Shown in pieces: positions 1-11,937 of a stretch of DNA of 64,000 bases. The DNA comes from Earliella scabrosa. Lineage: Eukaryota > Basidiomycota > Agaricomycetes > Polyporales > Polyporaceae. Below the pieces are notes generated by a model. That model had not been told where the DNA came from. It was given only the letters and a program-made list of their open reading frames with translations, and made no database searches. The stretch lies in contig JABYQQ010000001.1 of NCBI GenBank assembly GCA_022605405.1, positions 3,224,001 to 3,288,000 of the forward strand. The letters are read 5' to 3'. A program made the translations under genes and the position numbers. The stretch's first letter is position 1, and every line of letters starts with the position of its first letter.

Positions 1-384
1 TAGTCCAGCCGAAGGCTGCTTCACCACAAAAGAACGGGAAGGCCGCGAAGAGTGGTTCGTTGCTTGATGTGCGTCCGCGTGTCTGGCTTTGGTGCAGGTG
101 TATGTACTGATTACTCGGTTCCCGACTCGCTTATCCTTGTAGGACCCTGAGAAGCTAGCGGCACGCGCTGCGCGGTTCGGGACTCAGGCACCCTCAGCAC
201 AGACAACGGCGACGACCCAAACAAACGGAAGGAAGCGGGCCGCACCACCGCCAGAGCCCGTTGACGAAGAGGAACTTGCTCGGAGGAGGAAGCGGTCGGA
301 GAGATTTGGCATACCCCTCGTCGTGAGTAACATGTTGAGCACCAGCGCGTATAGCGTACTTACACGTGTGGGCAGAGTACCTAA
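1..384 (+). CDS. Tho1/SARNP-like mRNA export factor, 3' end only (partial)
   Basis: This is the C-terminal part of a gene that starts left of the window. Exons read 1-68, 143-322 and 376-384, joined by GT-AG introns 69-142 and 323-375, all in phase, ending ...GIPLVST. The peptide has two copies of a short basic motif ending in RFG (LAARAARFG and RKRSERFG), separated by a linker with KRAAPPPEP. Paired K/R-x-R-x-x-RFG motifs are typical of the C-terminal tail of SARNP/Tho1 proteins, which carry an N-terminal SAP domain and work with the TREX complex in nuclear mRNA export. The SAP domain would lie outside the window, so the assignment rests on the tail alone. If the second intron were retained the frame would run about 100 bases further. 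Confidence 0.55.
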
Positions 385-1481
385 CGCCTCTGGCTTGGTT
401 GTATCTATGCGTATAAGCACGCACCTGTCTACGCTATCGCTTGTGCTACCCTGTAATGTGTCTTGCTGTGTTCAGGAGGGTTCACTGTAATGATGGTCAG
501 CGCTGACACTGACCATGGCTCTTAACGCCAATACACCTTTGATATCTTGTTCATTCTGCCTGAAGTACCAGGCCTAGGTGTTCAGTGCTGAAGCTGGCTT
601 CACATAAGTACACGCCTGCAAGTTCGGATCCTCAACTATGTTAGCATTGACTTCATGCAGACCCCTTCCAGATTGTCGAAGCTCCGGCTAGAATCAAGGA
701 AGGTCAAGGGACAGTCTTACTCTCGCCTTCTCCACCTACGACCATATGGGCATCATGCAAGACCAATCCTACCGGGTGTCCGATCACTGCTTCGCAGTCC
801 GAGTCGTCAATTCCCTTCGGATCGCCCTTCTCCTTCGCATTCACAAATCTCCAAGCGTCACAACCATGCGACACGCAAAGATTTGTTCAGGAGAGGCTCC
901 CAACCATGCTCTTCCATGAGCCTCCATGCAGATGAGGCTGAGTCGACAACAGGCGTACCATGAACCATCGCCCGCCTGGTTGGCACTGAGGCAACGACGG
1001 CGTCACGGTGGCAGGGCCGTCCGCTGCCCCAAGATCAAGTTGTATGCGTGTTACATTGCATCGACGTGGGACAGGCTCGTCCGCCGGCCACATAGCACTA
1101 CTTACGTCGAGCCATATAGGTCGACTGGGAGTCAGACTCGTCCTGGATCCCCGTCGCCGCCATCTCCGAGCTGGCACCTCTGTGCAGATGGTCACAAATC
1201 AGCAAATGAGCTCGTACCTTCCAGCTGCCAGTGTTGTGCTCTGTACATCCTGCTAGTTCATTGTCCGCGTCGTTAACGTTGTCGCTGCTGTCTTGCTGCT
1301 GTCTTGCTGCTGCTACTCCAGGTGTACTCGCAGACGCTCGTACTTAAGGCGTAGTTCGGGTCACGTGGACATCGATCCTCAATAGACTTATGTCATCGAG
1401 CCCGGAGGGAGGAAAAAGCTGCCCGAGGTCTGTGCAGGGTATTGCTAAGCTCACCTTTGCCTCGACACCACCACCACCACC
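385..1481. other. Intergenic region upstream of REI1
   Basis: About 1.1 kb with no gene I can support. Open frames of 80-116 codons occur on both strands but overlap each other, show no family motif and cannot be extended by plausible introns. A short CTG/CTT-rich microsatellite lies at about 1277-1316. A CCA-rich run immediately precedes the REI1 start codon. Confidence 0.5.
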
Positions 1482-3046
1482 ATGGCAGACATCCTCGTAG
1501 CCCAGCCTGTTCCTCAGGAGAGCCTGTACACTTGCATATCATGCACCATCGCGTTTCATACCGCACAGGATCAGAGTAAGTTCCCCTACCATCGTCGGGA
1601 ACTCGCAACTTATCCGAGGGCCAGGGGAGCACTATCGCTCAGACCATCATAGGTACAACATGAAGCGGCGGGTGGCAGGCCTGCCACCCGTCAGTGCTTC
1701 TCTGTTCAACCAGAAGGTGCTCGAGAGGAGGGCAGAGACGGCGGTCATGGCGTCCCCGAAGGGCACATCTTGCGAAGTCTGCGGGTACGTCTTCCGGTCC
1801 TCTACCAACCTTATGAACACTCCTTGACCAGCCCTGCAGGAAGAGCTATACTACGGAGAATGCGTACCGATCGCATCTCGCCTCTAAGAAGCACAAGGAC
1901 AACGAGATTCGTGCCGCTGCAAAAGCCAAGGCTCGTGCTGACGCCCCGTCTGCTCCTGAAGAGAACTCTTCACCCGCACCCGAAGCTGGTCCTTCAACAA
2001 GACCTGATACGGAAGAGTCCAACGTCGCAAAGGTCACCTCGCAAATGCAGGGCGTCGCGCTCCAGGTTGACGAAGACGCGACTGAGGAGGAGATCAACCA
2101 GACCATTGACGAGAAGATCGCTGCAGCTCGCGCCCGTCTCTTCCCAAATCAGTGCCTCTTCTGCACCGCACCTCCCTCGGAGACATTCGAGGAAAACCTC
2201 GAGCACATGTCGGTCGCGCACTCGTTCTTCATTCCCGACGCCGAATTCCTCGTCGACCTCGTCGGGCTCGTCACCTACCTCGGCGAGAAGACCGCGGTGG
2301 GCAACACGTGCGTGTACTGCAACAGCGAGTTCCGCACGCTCGACGCTGTCCGGAAGCATATGCGCGACAAGGGCCACTGCAAGATCGCGTACGACACCGA
2401 CGAGGAGCGCCTCGAGATCTCGGACTACTACGACTTCTCCACGTCCTACCCCGACGCCGAGGAGCGCAAGGCCCGCAAGGCCGCACGCGCAGCGCGGAGG
2501 GCGCAGAAGGAAGAGGAGCGGCGGAAGAAGGCGGAGGCGGAGCAGAACGAGGGATGGGAGGACGTATCGGACGAGGAAGTCGAGGATGGCGAGGTGGATG
2601 AGATCGTGGACGAGGACGCGTCAGACGACAGCGACGACGACTCGGACGAAGACGAACTGCCGGACAACCAGGTCACGTACGGCGACTCGAACTACGAGCT
2701 CGTCCTACCGTCTGGCGCGCGGATAGGGCACCGCAGCATGCGCCGTTACTACGCGCAGTCCTTCCCTGGTGCGCCGAGAGGCGGCAAGCCCGAGGATCCC
2801 AACTCCGGAGCCGCACTTGTCCGTAAACTGATTGCGGACAAGAACTCGGCACTCGTTCCGACCAGAGGAGGCTTCGGTGCGTATGGCCAGGGGACGGAGG
2901 TGGTGAAGGCGAGGAATGCGGGAGAGGCCCGCGAAGCGGCGCGGCATGTTCGGGAGCACCGGGACCAGCGGCGGAAGGAGGAGTTCAAGACGAAAGTCGG
3001 CTTCATCCACAACGCTCAAAAGCACTTCCGTGCACAGATTTTGTAG
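1482..3046 (+). CDS. REI1: Pre-60S ribosome factor Rei1 / ZNF622 family
   Basis: Exons 1482-1575, 1625-1784 and 1840-3046 give 486 residues. Rei1 is a cytoplasmic zinc-finger protein that helps release Arx1 and recycle shuttling factors from the maturing 60S subunit. C2H2 fingers are visible at the N-terminus (YTCISC ... HYRSDHHRYNMKRRVAGLPP, then CEVCGKSYTTENAYRSHLASKKH) and mid-protein (CLFC..., then NTCVYCNSEFRTLDAVRKHM), in the usual Rei1 order. An acidic run (DDSDDDSDEDELPDNQ) follows, then the conserved C-terminal block around YELVLPSGARIGHRSMRRYY and the tail KVGFIHNAQKHFR. The second intron falls right after CEVCG, so the finger is only whole after splicing. The start was chosen because MADILVAQ leads straight into the first finger. 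Length fits the family. Confidence 0.95.
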
Positions 3047-3391
3047 ATGCGCACCCTGGCGCGCTCTGTATCACATTGTAGATCGCAATCGTCCATCGTG
3101 CATGTATCCATTCTTTTCACGCCTCTTTCCTTGTATTATCTCTCGTACGTAGTGTATGTGTACCATACGATGAACATGGGGAGAACGGGGAACGCTAGAC
3201 AGGACAACTACTACTAGAATGGACAGTGCATCGTCATGAAGAGGAAAGTGCTATGTAGGAAGAGAAACGTGAGCGAACGACCTCAAGGTCGATCTTGTCA
3301 TGGGTATTGGGACCACAGGCATAGTACGAACGATGCGACGAAAGCAAGCTCAATTGCAAAACCAAAAAGAGTTCAGTTCACGGAGAATAAA
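3047..3391. other. Convergent intergenic spacer between REI1 and the Rax2-like gene
   Basis: About 345 bp holding the 3' flanks of two converging genes. I see no gene or repeat here. Confidence 0.6.
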
Positions 3392-6300
3392 CTAGTACAC
3401 ATATGCTGCCGGCACAACGCCTTCCTGTCCTGTACGCGCATCTCGTGCGTACCACCAGCTGCGCAACATGTCGTCAGCAAACGTGCGACTGGGGAGAAGA
3501 TGGCAGAAGCACTCACGCAGCGTCTCTATCGTCTAGAATCTCGAGCTCCTGACCTGTCCGGAGGGGAAGCTCACCATCGCCCTTGCCGTCGAACGAGTAC
3601 CGAGCGTACGCTGGCCTGCTCGGCTCCTCGCCGTCGAGCGCACCACCAAGGGCGTCCGAGGGCGTCTCTGCACGCAAGTAGTTGCTCGCATCGGGGCCGC
3701 TGAACGGATCGTCGTGCGCCATACCAGCAGCGCCAGCTACCGGCATGCCAGTCTCCTTCTCGCCGTGTGGTCCAAAGGGACTGGAGGCGCCGAGGATCGT
3801 GGAGCGCGTGGCGGCGTTGATGTGCTCGAGCAGCGACGAGGGACGGTGAGTGGAGTCGTCATCGTCCTGATCCAGAGCCTCGAACTGGTTGACCTTGTCT
3901 TCACGACGAGCGAAGAGCGTCCAGAGGATCTCGATCAACGCGAGCAGGAAGACGATACCTGCAGCGATGGCGATCGAGATGAGGATGACGACACCCGTCG
4001 CGAGGAAATCTGTTATGGGGGCCAGTCAGTCATCAAGACCCAAGACAAGTCACGAACGGATACATACGGCGCTGGGTGAAGCTGAAGGTCTTGAAGGAGT
4101 GGAACAGGGAGGACACAGAGCCCGGAGAGCCCGACTGCGAGGTTGACACGATGTATGGGATGAACGACTGGCCATCGAAGAGAGCGGAAGACGCATTCCC
4201 GAACGAGGAGTCCGAGAGCGTACCGGACACCATGAGGACACGGTCAGACTCAATGATGCCGTTCCCATCGTGCGTGTTCTGCAGAGGCACCATCGTCAAC
4301 TGCGAGACCTCCGTTGCACCATCGAGCGTGGAGCCTAGCAGAAGGTCAATGCGTGATCAGGCAGAGGAATTAGACTTCAAGCTTACCAATCGAGGTCCAT
4401 GACTGGCCATTCCAGTGGTACAGGAAGGCAGAGGACCCATCCGAAGCACTGACATTGATAATCTCAGCCATGAATGTTGCAGATTGTAGGCAGAGTACTT
4501 ACCGACCCGCAGCAAAGACGCTGCTACCGTTCCCGTTGTTGACTTCAACAGCAGTAACCGGACCGGGGAGATCGTCGCCATTGCCGACGGCGGACCAAGT
4601 GTTGTTCGCAAGAGAGTAGGAAGCAACGTTTGCGTGCGTGTTGTCCGCGAGAGCAATGGAGCCTGCTGCAACGAGAGCGTCCGACTGTGGGAATTGTCGC
4701 AGGTCAGCGACATGGACGGAAGATGAGAGAACAAGCTTACCCCGGCATACACGACAGCTGCGACGTCACCCTGAATTCCATTTCCGAGCGCACTCCAAGC
4801 TTTCGAGTTGACGTTGAGGGAGCAGATGGCGCGGCACGGTGTCGAACCCGCCTGCGTGAACGAACCCGCAACTACGACAGTCTCGTCGTTCCTGGTTGAC
4901 TCCGTGATAGACCTGACGATGACGCTGGAGCCAGAACTGGCTTGGAGCGAGTTCACGCCAGTCATGTCCCAGCGCTGGAGCGCGAGGTCATAGATGGCGA
5001 AACCGGAGCTCTCGATGCCTTGGATGGTGAACTCGCCGCCGACGTACAGGTTGTTGCCCTTCACGAGCAGGGTGCGGATCGTGCCGTTCGGCTGGTTGCC
5101 CTTGAGCGGCGTCACCGACTGGGTCTCCTCGTCATAGATCGCGACGTTCTGGGCCTGGGCACCACCAGCGGTGTAGGTGAAGTTGCCGCCAATGATCACG
5201 ACTTCCCTGGACGTGGAACTGTTGGTCCAAAAGGCTCCTGCGAGGACGGCGGGGGCCGGAGCCGGGGCAGACTCAGGCAGGGGAGCAAGCGTGGCGGGGT
5301 CGGTCTGACGCTTGAACAACCCGAGGACGTCAAGGTTGGGAATCCAGCTTGAGGCCGAGCGACGGGAGTGCGCGCGACGAGTCTTGAACGCAGCGGTGGT
5401 GGACAATTGGCTCGAATCGAACTGGACGCCGAGGGGGGTGACCTGGGGCTCGCCGTTGTCGCCGTTGCTCAGCATCACAAAGCCAGATGCGCCAAACCTC
5501 AACGATGATGCAACATTGCCCGCGATGAATTGCGGAGAACTCGACGTGCCGTTGCCCACGAAGGTCATGGAGCCTACGAGGAATCCGCCGGTGTTGCGCC
5601 ACGTGCTGCTCGCGACATCCCATGCAGCGAAGCCAGCGGCGGTGTTGGCGCCACCCGAAGTGAGGAGCTCGGTGAAGTTGCCGGTGACAAGGATCTGGTT
5701 GTCCGCGATGTCGAGCGAAGTGACTGCACCATCGATACCTCCCTCGAGCGCTGCCCAACTGTTACCCGAAATGGAGTAGACAGCGATACCCTTCAATGCG
5801 CTGTTGGAAGATTGCGCAGTGTCCGAGAATGATCCTCCGACGAAAAGGTTGTCGCCGTATACAACAAGGGAGGTGACGGGTCCGTTGAGACCATTGTTGG
5901 GCAGCTTGGTGAGCGCACCGTTCCTGTATGCAACAATGTTCGAAGCGCCGGACGCGCCTCCAGCAGTCAGCGAGAACTGACCACCGAGGAAGACAGCGCC
6001 AGAGGAGTGCTGGGCGACAGCTGCAACAGACGCCGCGGCAGAGACAGCGCTGGCTCCCCCGAGGGCATCGAGGAAGTCGAAGCCTGCGTTGTCCAGGCTC
6101 GTAATCGCTGACGTCGGGATTGCGGATGAAGAGCTGCTGGTAGTCGACGAGGAATCCAAAGGCCATTCCAGGAAACCAAAACTGCGCTCGGCGATGGAAG
6201 AGGTGGGATTGCTACCCGTGGACGGGTTCGAAGAGGTGATGTTGGCGCTGGTCAAGATGAGTTGCACGCGATCCGCAACCAGCTTGTATTGGCCATTCTG

Positions 6301-7972
6301 GCCGTCCCCTTCGGGTTGATCGGCAAGGACCATAGTCACGGTGGCGACGAAGTCTGGAGTGGAGGGGACAACGGGGCCTTGGTAGATGACTTCTTCCGAG
6401 TCCTCGGTGTTCCGTTGCGATACGGTGGTGACCCACGGGTCTAGGCCGCCGCCAGGGAACACGGTGACCTTCACACTGGTGCGAAGGGCGCAATCCTGGA
6501 ACTTCGTGCATCCAGGCACGAGCAACTTGACATCGTATTCGCCTGACGCGGAAACGTAGGGCATCCAGGTGAAACTGGGTCCTTGGGCGGGCCGAGTACC
6601 AACATCTACAGTCGAGACCAGGACGGTCTGCTGGGTGCCAGGAATTCCAGTATCCGCCTCCTGCGGCGACCATGTACCCGTCTGCGTCGTGTTGGATGGG
6701 CCAGGGGCGAAGCACGAACGGGTGTTCTGGTCACTCACGGCTGACGCGAACGCGCCAGACGATAGGAGCTGCAGGAGATGCAGACCAGGACCGTCCCCCT
6801 TCCATTCTGACAGGGTGAGCTGGAATCCAGTGATATCCATGTCTGAATCGAAGAGGAAGTCTTGGTAGAGAACATTGGGATCGGTCAGGAGGGGGCAGTT
6901 GTCTGTACAAGTCTTGTTCTGGCCGTCGGTAGGGTCCAGATAGTGCAGCCTCTGGACAGCGTTGTCGGGAATGGTGGCGACGCTGAGGCCAGGTTCAGAT
7001 GCGTATTTAGAACGTCGTATCGAGCGATGCTCACCTGAAAGCAGTAGTTCCGCGCCCATCTAAGAAGGTGTTACCGAGGCGGATGCCATTTGCGGTCAGG
7101 AACGAGAACTTCCGGACGGTGATGACAGCTCTGTTGCCGCCACGGGCGAACCATGTATTTCCAGGTCCATCCGGTTCGCCAGGACAGAGGATGTTGTCAA
7201 TGTTGCTGAAATCACCATCTGTTGATGACGGTCCACCTTCGACTTCCGCGTTGTCGAGCGGAACGGGCACAAGGGAAGACGAGAAGGGCGTTGCGCCCGG
7301 GGAGAAAGGAACATTAGGGTTATTGGTGCCATTCAGGGCTATGGAACCGTTGCCAAACGAAGCGAGGAAGGAGCCGGAGATGAAAAGACTGGACTGGGAC
7401 GAGTTGGACGTGATAGACAAGACTTCAGCGGCCGCGCCGGTCAGCCCGCCGAAGGGAGCTGCAGACCAGGTCGACGACGCGGTATCCCAGACCGCGATGG
7501 ACGCGCCTGGTGAGCTGAATTGACCGCCTGCCCATACCTGCCCCCGCGAAGCATCGCAATACAGGGTCCGCACGGCACCGTTGGGCGCGTTCTGACCGAG
7601 GGCAGAAATCGCACCTGACGAGGACGAGTAGGAGGCAATGTTGCTGGCGGTCGTGTCTCCGATGGACGAGAAACTCCCTCCAAAGTAGAATACGTCGCCG
7701 ATGGCGCATCCTGCGAAGATGCTGCCGCCAGCATTTGTTGACGCGATTTTGGAGAGGGCCCCGTCCAAGGAGCGGGCAAGGAGGGAGGCGGTGGAAGGGT
7801 CGAACGTTACAGACGTGGAGTTGTCGACGACATCGAGGCCGGCGAAAGCACCTGCGACTCCAACCTTGCCCATGCGGTCAAAGTCGACGAGGGGGGACTG
7901 GGCGAGGACGGCATTGGCGAAGATGGCGAGGAGAGCTAATGGCCGTGATCTGTGTCGGAATCTGGACGCCAT
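3392..7972 (-). CDS. RAX2: Rax2-like cortical cell-polarity marker with C-terminal SH3 domain
   Basis: Seven exons (complement of 3392-3458, 3517-4009, 4068-4334, 4387-4448, 4503-4684, 4741-6982, 7035-7972) give 1416 residues. Rax2 is a plasma-membrane landmark for polarised growth in fungi. The start at 7972 opens with a signal peptide (about residues 1-24, ending NAVLAQ); an in-frame ATG 42 bp upstream would bury it. A long ectodomain of repeated kelch-like units follows (for example FYFGGSFSSIGDTTASNIA, LFVGGSFSDTA, LYVGGEFTIQG). One hydrophobic segment sits at about 1232-1256, followed by a cytoplasmic tail. The last two exons complete an SH3 domain (YARYSFDGKGDGELPL ... WWYARD ... GVVPAAYVY). 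A reader who stops at the in-frame TGA at 3513 would lose half of that domain; the intron 3459-3516 removes the stop. Yeast Rax2 is not known for an SH3 domain. Confidence 0.93.
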
Positions 7973-9303
7973 GGTGGATGGCCACGAAGCGTGCCGGGGA
8001 GGGGTATACTGCACGAAATGGTGGAGAGGAACAGAGCCGTTCGCCGGCTGCGTTCGACGATTTGGCGTTGTTGTCCGAGTCGCGTGTGTGAAGGGCGTTG
8101 ACGACGCGACATCAACATACTCACCGCCTGCTTAGTCAGCGCCCTCCGCATATGGCTATTCTCGACCACGCTCCTTCTCCATTTCGTGCCTTCGATAATG
8201 CCGCGTATATGATGCCCGCGTATACGGAATGCCAGTGTAATGCAATGTCCGCAGCGGGAAGCGTTTGGTAAACCTAGTCTCGCGTTAGGGGCGAACTGCG
8301 AACAAGCTCAAGGTGCGTAGTAGGCAGTGTCATCACGTATAGCAGTGGTCGGCTTAAGTTAGACTCGGCACCATACTAATCTTGTCTCGATGTCCTCTAT
8401 TTGATCTCGCCTCGCCCATTAATGGACACTCTCCGTCGTCTGGCAGTGCATCGGACCAATGCGAATGGTATATCTACGCACTGTGTGACTCCGGACTCAT
8501 TCACATAGAGTCCGCCACCTTCGAACGTGTAGACCTCACATCTAGTCGCGTTTCTGAATGTCGAATCAAGTACCACTTGCCTGATTTCACCATGCTCATC
8601 TTCGCGCTCCTGGGTCCGCGATCCGCCCGGCGCCGCGAATCTATAATATGTGCAGTCGCACTGCTACTTGTTCGCTCATGCGTTGCAACACTCGGATGGA
8701 TGAAGTGGACGAAACAACACATTGTAGACTTCATGAACTTGAAGCTTCAAAGCTTCAAAGATGTTGAGGTAGACGTCGTAGAATGGCGTTGCTCCAGGCG
8801 GCCGAGCCTCCAGCCACTCGTGTGCATGCGCTCGCCGGCCGCAAGCACGTCCAAGTCTGTGTACGTGCGCCTTAGCATACATAAACCTCAAAGCTACCCA
8901 GATCGCGCCCTCAGATGCATGAACAGATGAGCCAGACGAACAGCACATACGGCCGGCGACTGATCCAGGTAAGGTCCAGCTTGAGGACGATGGTCACAGG
9001 ATATGTGCGCGTGAGACATCCGGAGCCCCTCCACGGCCTCTCCTGACCCAATCCCAACCTGCACGCTTCCACCATGAATAAGCTTGGCGTTCTCTTCACC
9101 CACGGGCTTCGCCCGGAAGACACGCCGACGGCGCGCGAAGATATACCAGGGCGCGGCTCCTAAGACCGCCTACGCCTATCGCGGCCGCCGCTCGCTACTC
9201 CTTGCTGCTATAAAGCCTGTAATCCCGCACCGCAGATTGGCAGCATCCTCCGCACCGTACGCATCATACACATACAGATCGCCCGCCGCACACATCCACC
9301 GCC
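7973..9303. other. Divergent promoter region between the Rax2-like and dioxygenase genes
   Basis: About 1.3 kb. A 182-codon open frame at 8382-8930 has no recognisable motif and its shadow frames are equally open, so I do not call it. The right end holds the TATA box of the dioxygenase gene. Nothing else stands out. Confidence 0.5.
9209..9214 (+). promoter_or_regulatory. TATA box of the dioxygenase gene
   Basis: TATAAA lies 95 bp upstream of the ATG at 9304, a normal distance for a fungal core promoter with a short 5' leader. Confidence 0.6.
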
Positions 9304-10670
9304 ATGGCCTCGGAGCAGCAGATGAAGAACCCCCTTCTCGTCGGGCGCGCCATCCGTGCGCAGCTCGAGAACGAGGTTCCAAAGGACCTCCCTCTAGAGC
9401 GCGACTTCCGTGAAGACTCGGACTACACAATCACAGACCAGTACGTTCATAGATCTGCAGGCATTGAGATAGCGCGTTCATGGCGTATATGCCCCACAGC
9501 GTTCAGGAGCTACACAAGACACTTTGCAAGGATCCCCGCACGCTGGAGCTTGTTTCCGCTCTCGTATCCCACCTGCACGCGTTCGCGCGCGAGACGCAGC
9601 TCACGCACGAGGAGTGGACCAAGGCTGTCAAGTTCCTCACGCGCGTCGGGAAGGAGAGCACCGAGTACAAGAACGAGTTCGTGCTCCTGAGTGACTGCTT
9701 GGGGTTCAGCGCGCTCGTGGACGAGATCAACCATCCTAAGCCTCCGGTATGTGTTCGATTGACACTATTGCGCGGACACAACTGAGATCAATGGACACAG
9801 GGATGTACTGACGGATGTGAGCCGGGTCCGTTCTATACCGAAGATGCCCCTACTGTTCCGTCTGGATCGTCTCTGGCGAAGCCCAACACGCAGGGCGAGT
9901 CAATGTACTTCAGTGGCACAGTGAAGAACTTGAAGGGCGAGAGCATTCAGAGCGCGACTGTGGATGTGGTCAGTATCGTAAAGCTCGTACAATTATATGA
10001 GCATACGCCACTCACTGTGATTGCAGTGGCAAGCCGATGGCGATGGCGTCTACGACATCCAATACCCAGACCGCGAAGAACCCAACGACCGCGGCAAGAT
10101 CCTCGCAAATCCCGATGGCACCTTCAACTACCGTGGTATCTTGCCCACAGCCTATCCAATTGTTCGTTCATATCCAGTTTCTGTGTTGTATGCGCTCTAA
10201 TTCCTGGTCATTAGCCGAGCGATGGTCCTACGGGAGACTTCTTGCATGCACTGGGTCAGTGCGACCTTCCTAGTGTATGTCGTCGGTTGAACTGACCATA
10301 TGCATTGTAGGTCGTCACCCACACCGCGCATCGCATATCCACTTCACTGTCAAGGCGCCTGGATATGATGAGTACGTGATTTCTTGTACCAGCAGATACG
10401 TTGCGTGCTGAATGACTGCGTAGCCTGACCTCCGCGCTCTACCCATCTCATTCACCGTTCCTCGGCACTGATCCGGTATTCGCTACGAAGAAGTCACTGA
10501 TTTGCCAGCTCACAGAGGAGCGGGACCCGAAGCGATGGGCGGAAATGGGCTTCAAAGAGGGCGAGGTGAATGGGGGACGCGTGTGGGTGTGGACGTACAA
10601 TTTCGTGCTCCCCACCCTAGAGGAAGTCAACCAGCTCAAGGAGACGCGTGCAAAGAAGTCGAAGATGTGA
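9304..10670 (+). CDS. Intradiol ring-cleavage dioxygenase (hydroxyquinol/catechol 1,2-dioxygenase type)
   Basis: Seven exons (9304-9440, 9500-9746, 9801-9968, 10027-10161, 10215-10254, 10311-10371, 10424-10670) give 344 residues. The family opens the aromatic ring of catechols or hydroxyquinol between the two hydroxyls with a non-haem Fe(III). The N-terminal helical dimerisation domain is followed by the beta-sandwich core: GPFYTEDAP, VDVWQADGDGVYD, YRGILPTAYPIPSDGP and GRHPHRASHIHF. By family alignment the iron ligands are Tyr193, Tyr227, His251 and His253; the spacing from the second Tyr to the first His (24) matches bacterial catechol 1,2-dioxygenase. No signal peptide is seen, so it is probably intracellular. 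In wood-decay fungi hydroxyquinol cleavage feeds lignin-derived aromatics into the beta-ketoadipate route. Substrate (hydroxyquinol or catechol) cannot be fixed from sequence alone. No neighbouring pathway gene is present. Confidence 0.93.
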
Positions 10671-10836
10671 CACCGTGGCGTTGTTGCCTTCGTCGTCGTA
10701 GGAGCGCATGTGGATCGAGTTGTACCATACGGAATGATCTGAATAGACGCATTTTGTCACTTGCCTCCGCTGGGTCATCTTGCGTTCCCAAAATTACCAT
10801 ACATGACGAGGGGCACTGTTATATTCGCGCAACAAT

Positions 10837-11454
10837 CTAGCCTCGCTTTACAACGACGTCGCTAGCATCAAGTTTGATTCCGACCGGCTGTAGATGGGGC
10901 GAATACTGCTCGAACCGTCTGTATGCACGGGGGAGATGGGAGAATATGAGAGTCATGGGCATACAATGAAGCCGATAACAGAACATGATACGCACTGAGG
11001 GAACCGGTAACGGTGGACGACTGGCGGCTTCGCATCGGTGACAAGCTTAGTTTCATCCGAGCCCTTCGCCGACAAAATGAGATGCCTGAAGGCAGTGTCG
11101 TTCCAGACATCGGGCTTCGTCATTGTGCTGGAGATGTACTTCGCGATGGGGTTCTCGTCTCCGGGTGCGGGCGCATACTTGTAGAACGCGACAACGCCGA
11201 GTGCAGCAATGACGGCCCGGCGCCAGAACGGCGTGTTGAACACTTGCGTGGAGGACGGTTCGGTGAATGGCCATGGTCATGGTTGGAGTTGAGCTCGTAG
11301 ACATACCTTCGGGCTCGTACACGTTCGTGTCGTGGTACTCCTCGTGGTGGTGCTCGTCGTGAGCGTGCGATGATGCGGCTCTGCGCTGGAGGAGGGTGGT
11401 GCCAGCCCGTTTCGAGGGCCGTATGACGGCCCCGGCCGCCCTGGCTACAGACAT
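10837..11454 (-). CDS. Mitochondrial complex I accessory subunit, 17.8-kDa-like
   Basis: Three exons (complement of 10837-10918, 10996-11242, 11307-11454) give 158 residues. The N-terminus is basic and serine-rich like a mitochondrial presequence and is followed by a His-rich stretch (HAHDEHHHEEYHD). One hydrophobic segment sits at about 57-70 (VIAALGVVAFYKYAPAP). The region TKPDVWNDTAFRHLILSAKGSD and the ending VVHRYRFPQRFEQYSP resemble the fungal 17.8-kDa/NUXM type of single-span NADH dehydrogenase subunit. I infer membership from this layout; individual residues of the family are weakly conserved. The terminal exon replaces a short unrelated tail that appears if the last intron (10919-10995) is not removed. 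Confidence 0.65.
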
Positions 11455-11937
11455 GTCGCGGAGGTTGAGGTGAGGGAGGAGTAATAGTATGTCGTCGGCG
11501 TCGAGCTCGCTGCCGGCGCGTCTTCGCAGACTCTCACCTTACGTAAGCAACGGGTGGGCGTTACACGAGATGCAGTCGCGCGCAGGTCGCAGCGCGTTCC
11601 CAGCTTGCTGCGAACACCCTCCTCGCGAGTCCTCGTTCCCGCCTTCCTGGGTCTCCGTGTCTGCTTCTGTGCTGCCGACACAATCTTCTAGCTGGTTGAT
11701 GCTCTTTGCGCGGTGATTCTCGAGCTCGGTGTGGCCGTTGTGGATGTAACTCGGTTGATCTGGCCCCCCGATCGTCACCTCGCTCCCGCCAGGCTCAGGC
11801 TATATAAACCAACTCGACCCGAACATGTTCCTCAGCACTTCTAGCATACCGACCGCCTATTGCCCGCCTTGCGCGTATACCCCCCAAGCTATCTGCATCT
11901 TACACACTCGTTCCAACACACTACATACCCACCAATC
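11455..11937. other. Divergent promoter region
   Basis: Spacer between the complex I-like gene (minus) and the orphan gene at 11938 (plus). It holds a strong TATA element near the right end and no open frame I can defend. Confidence 0.5.
11801..11808 (+). promoter_or_regulatory. TATA box of the orphan gene at 11938
   Basis: TATATAAA lies 137 bp upstream of the chosen ATG. The distance leaves room for a leader of about 100 bases. Confidence 0.55.

Noticed and set aside
4357..7059. A separate 900-residue gene downstream of the first Rax2 exon
   Set aside because: It is the large internal exon of Rax2; the intron 6983-7034 joins it in phase to the first exon, and its last about 130 residues are out-of-frame intron and exon reading.
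8382..8930. 182-codon open frame between Rax2 and the dioxygenase
   Set aside because: Composition unlike neighbouring genes, no motif, opposite frames also open.
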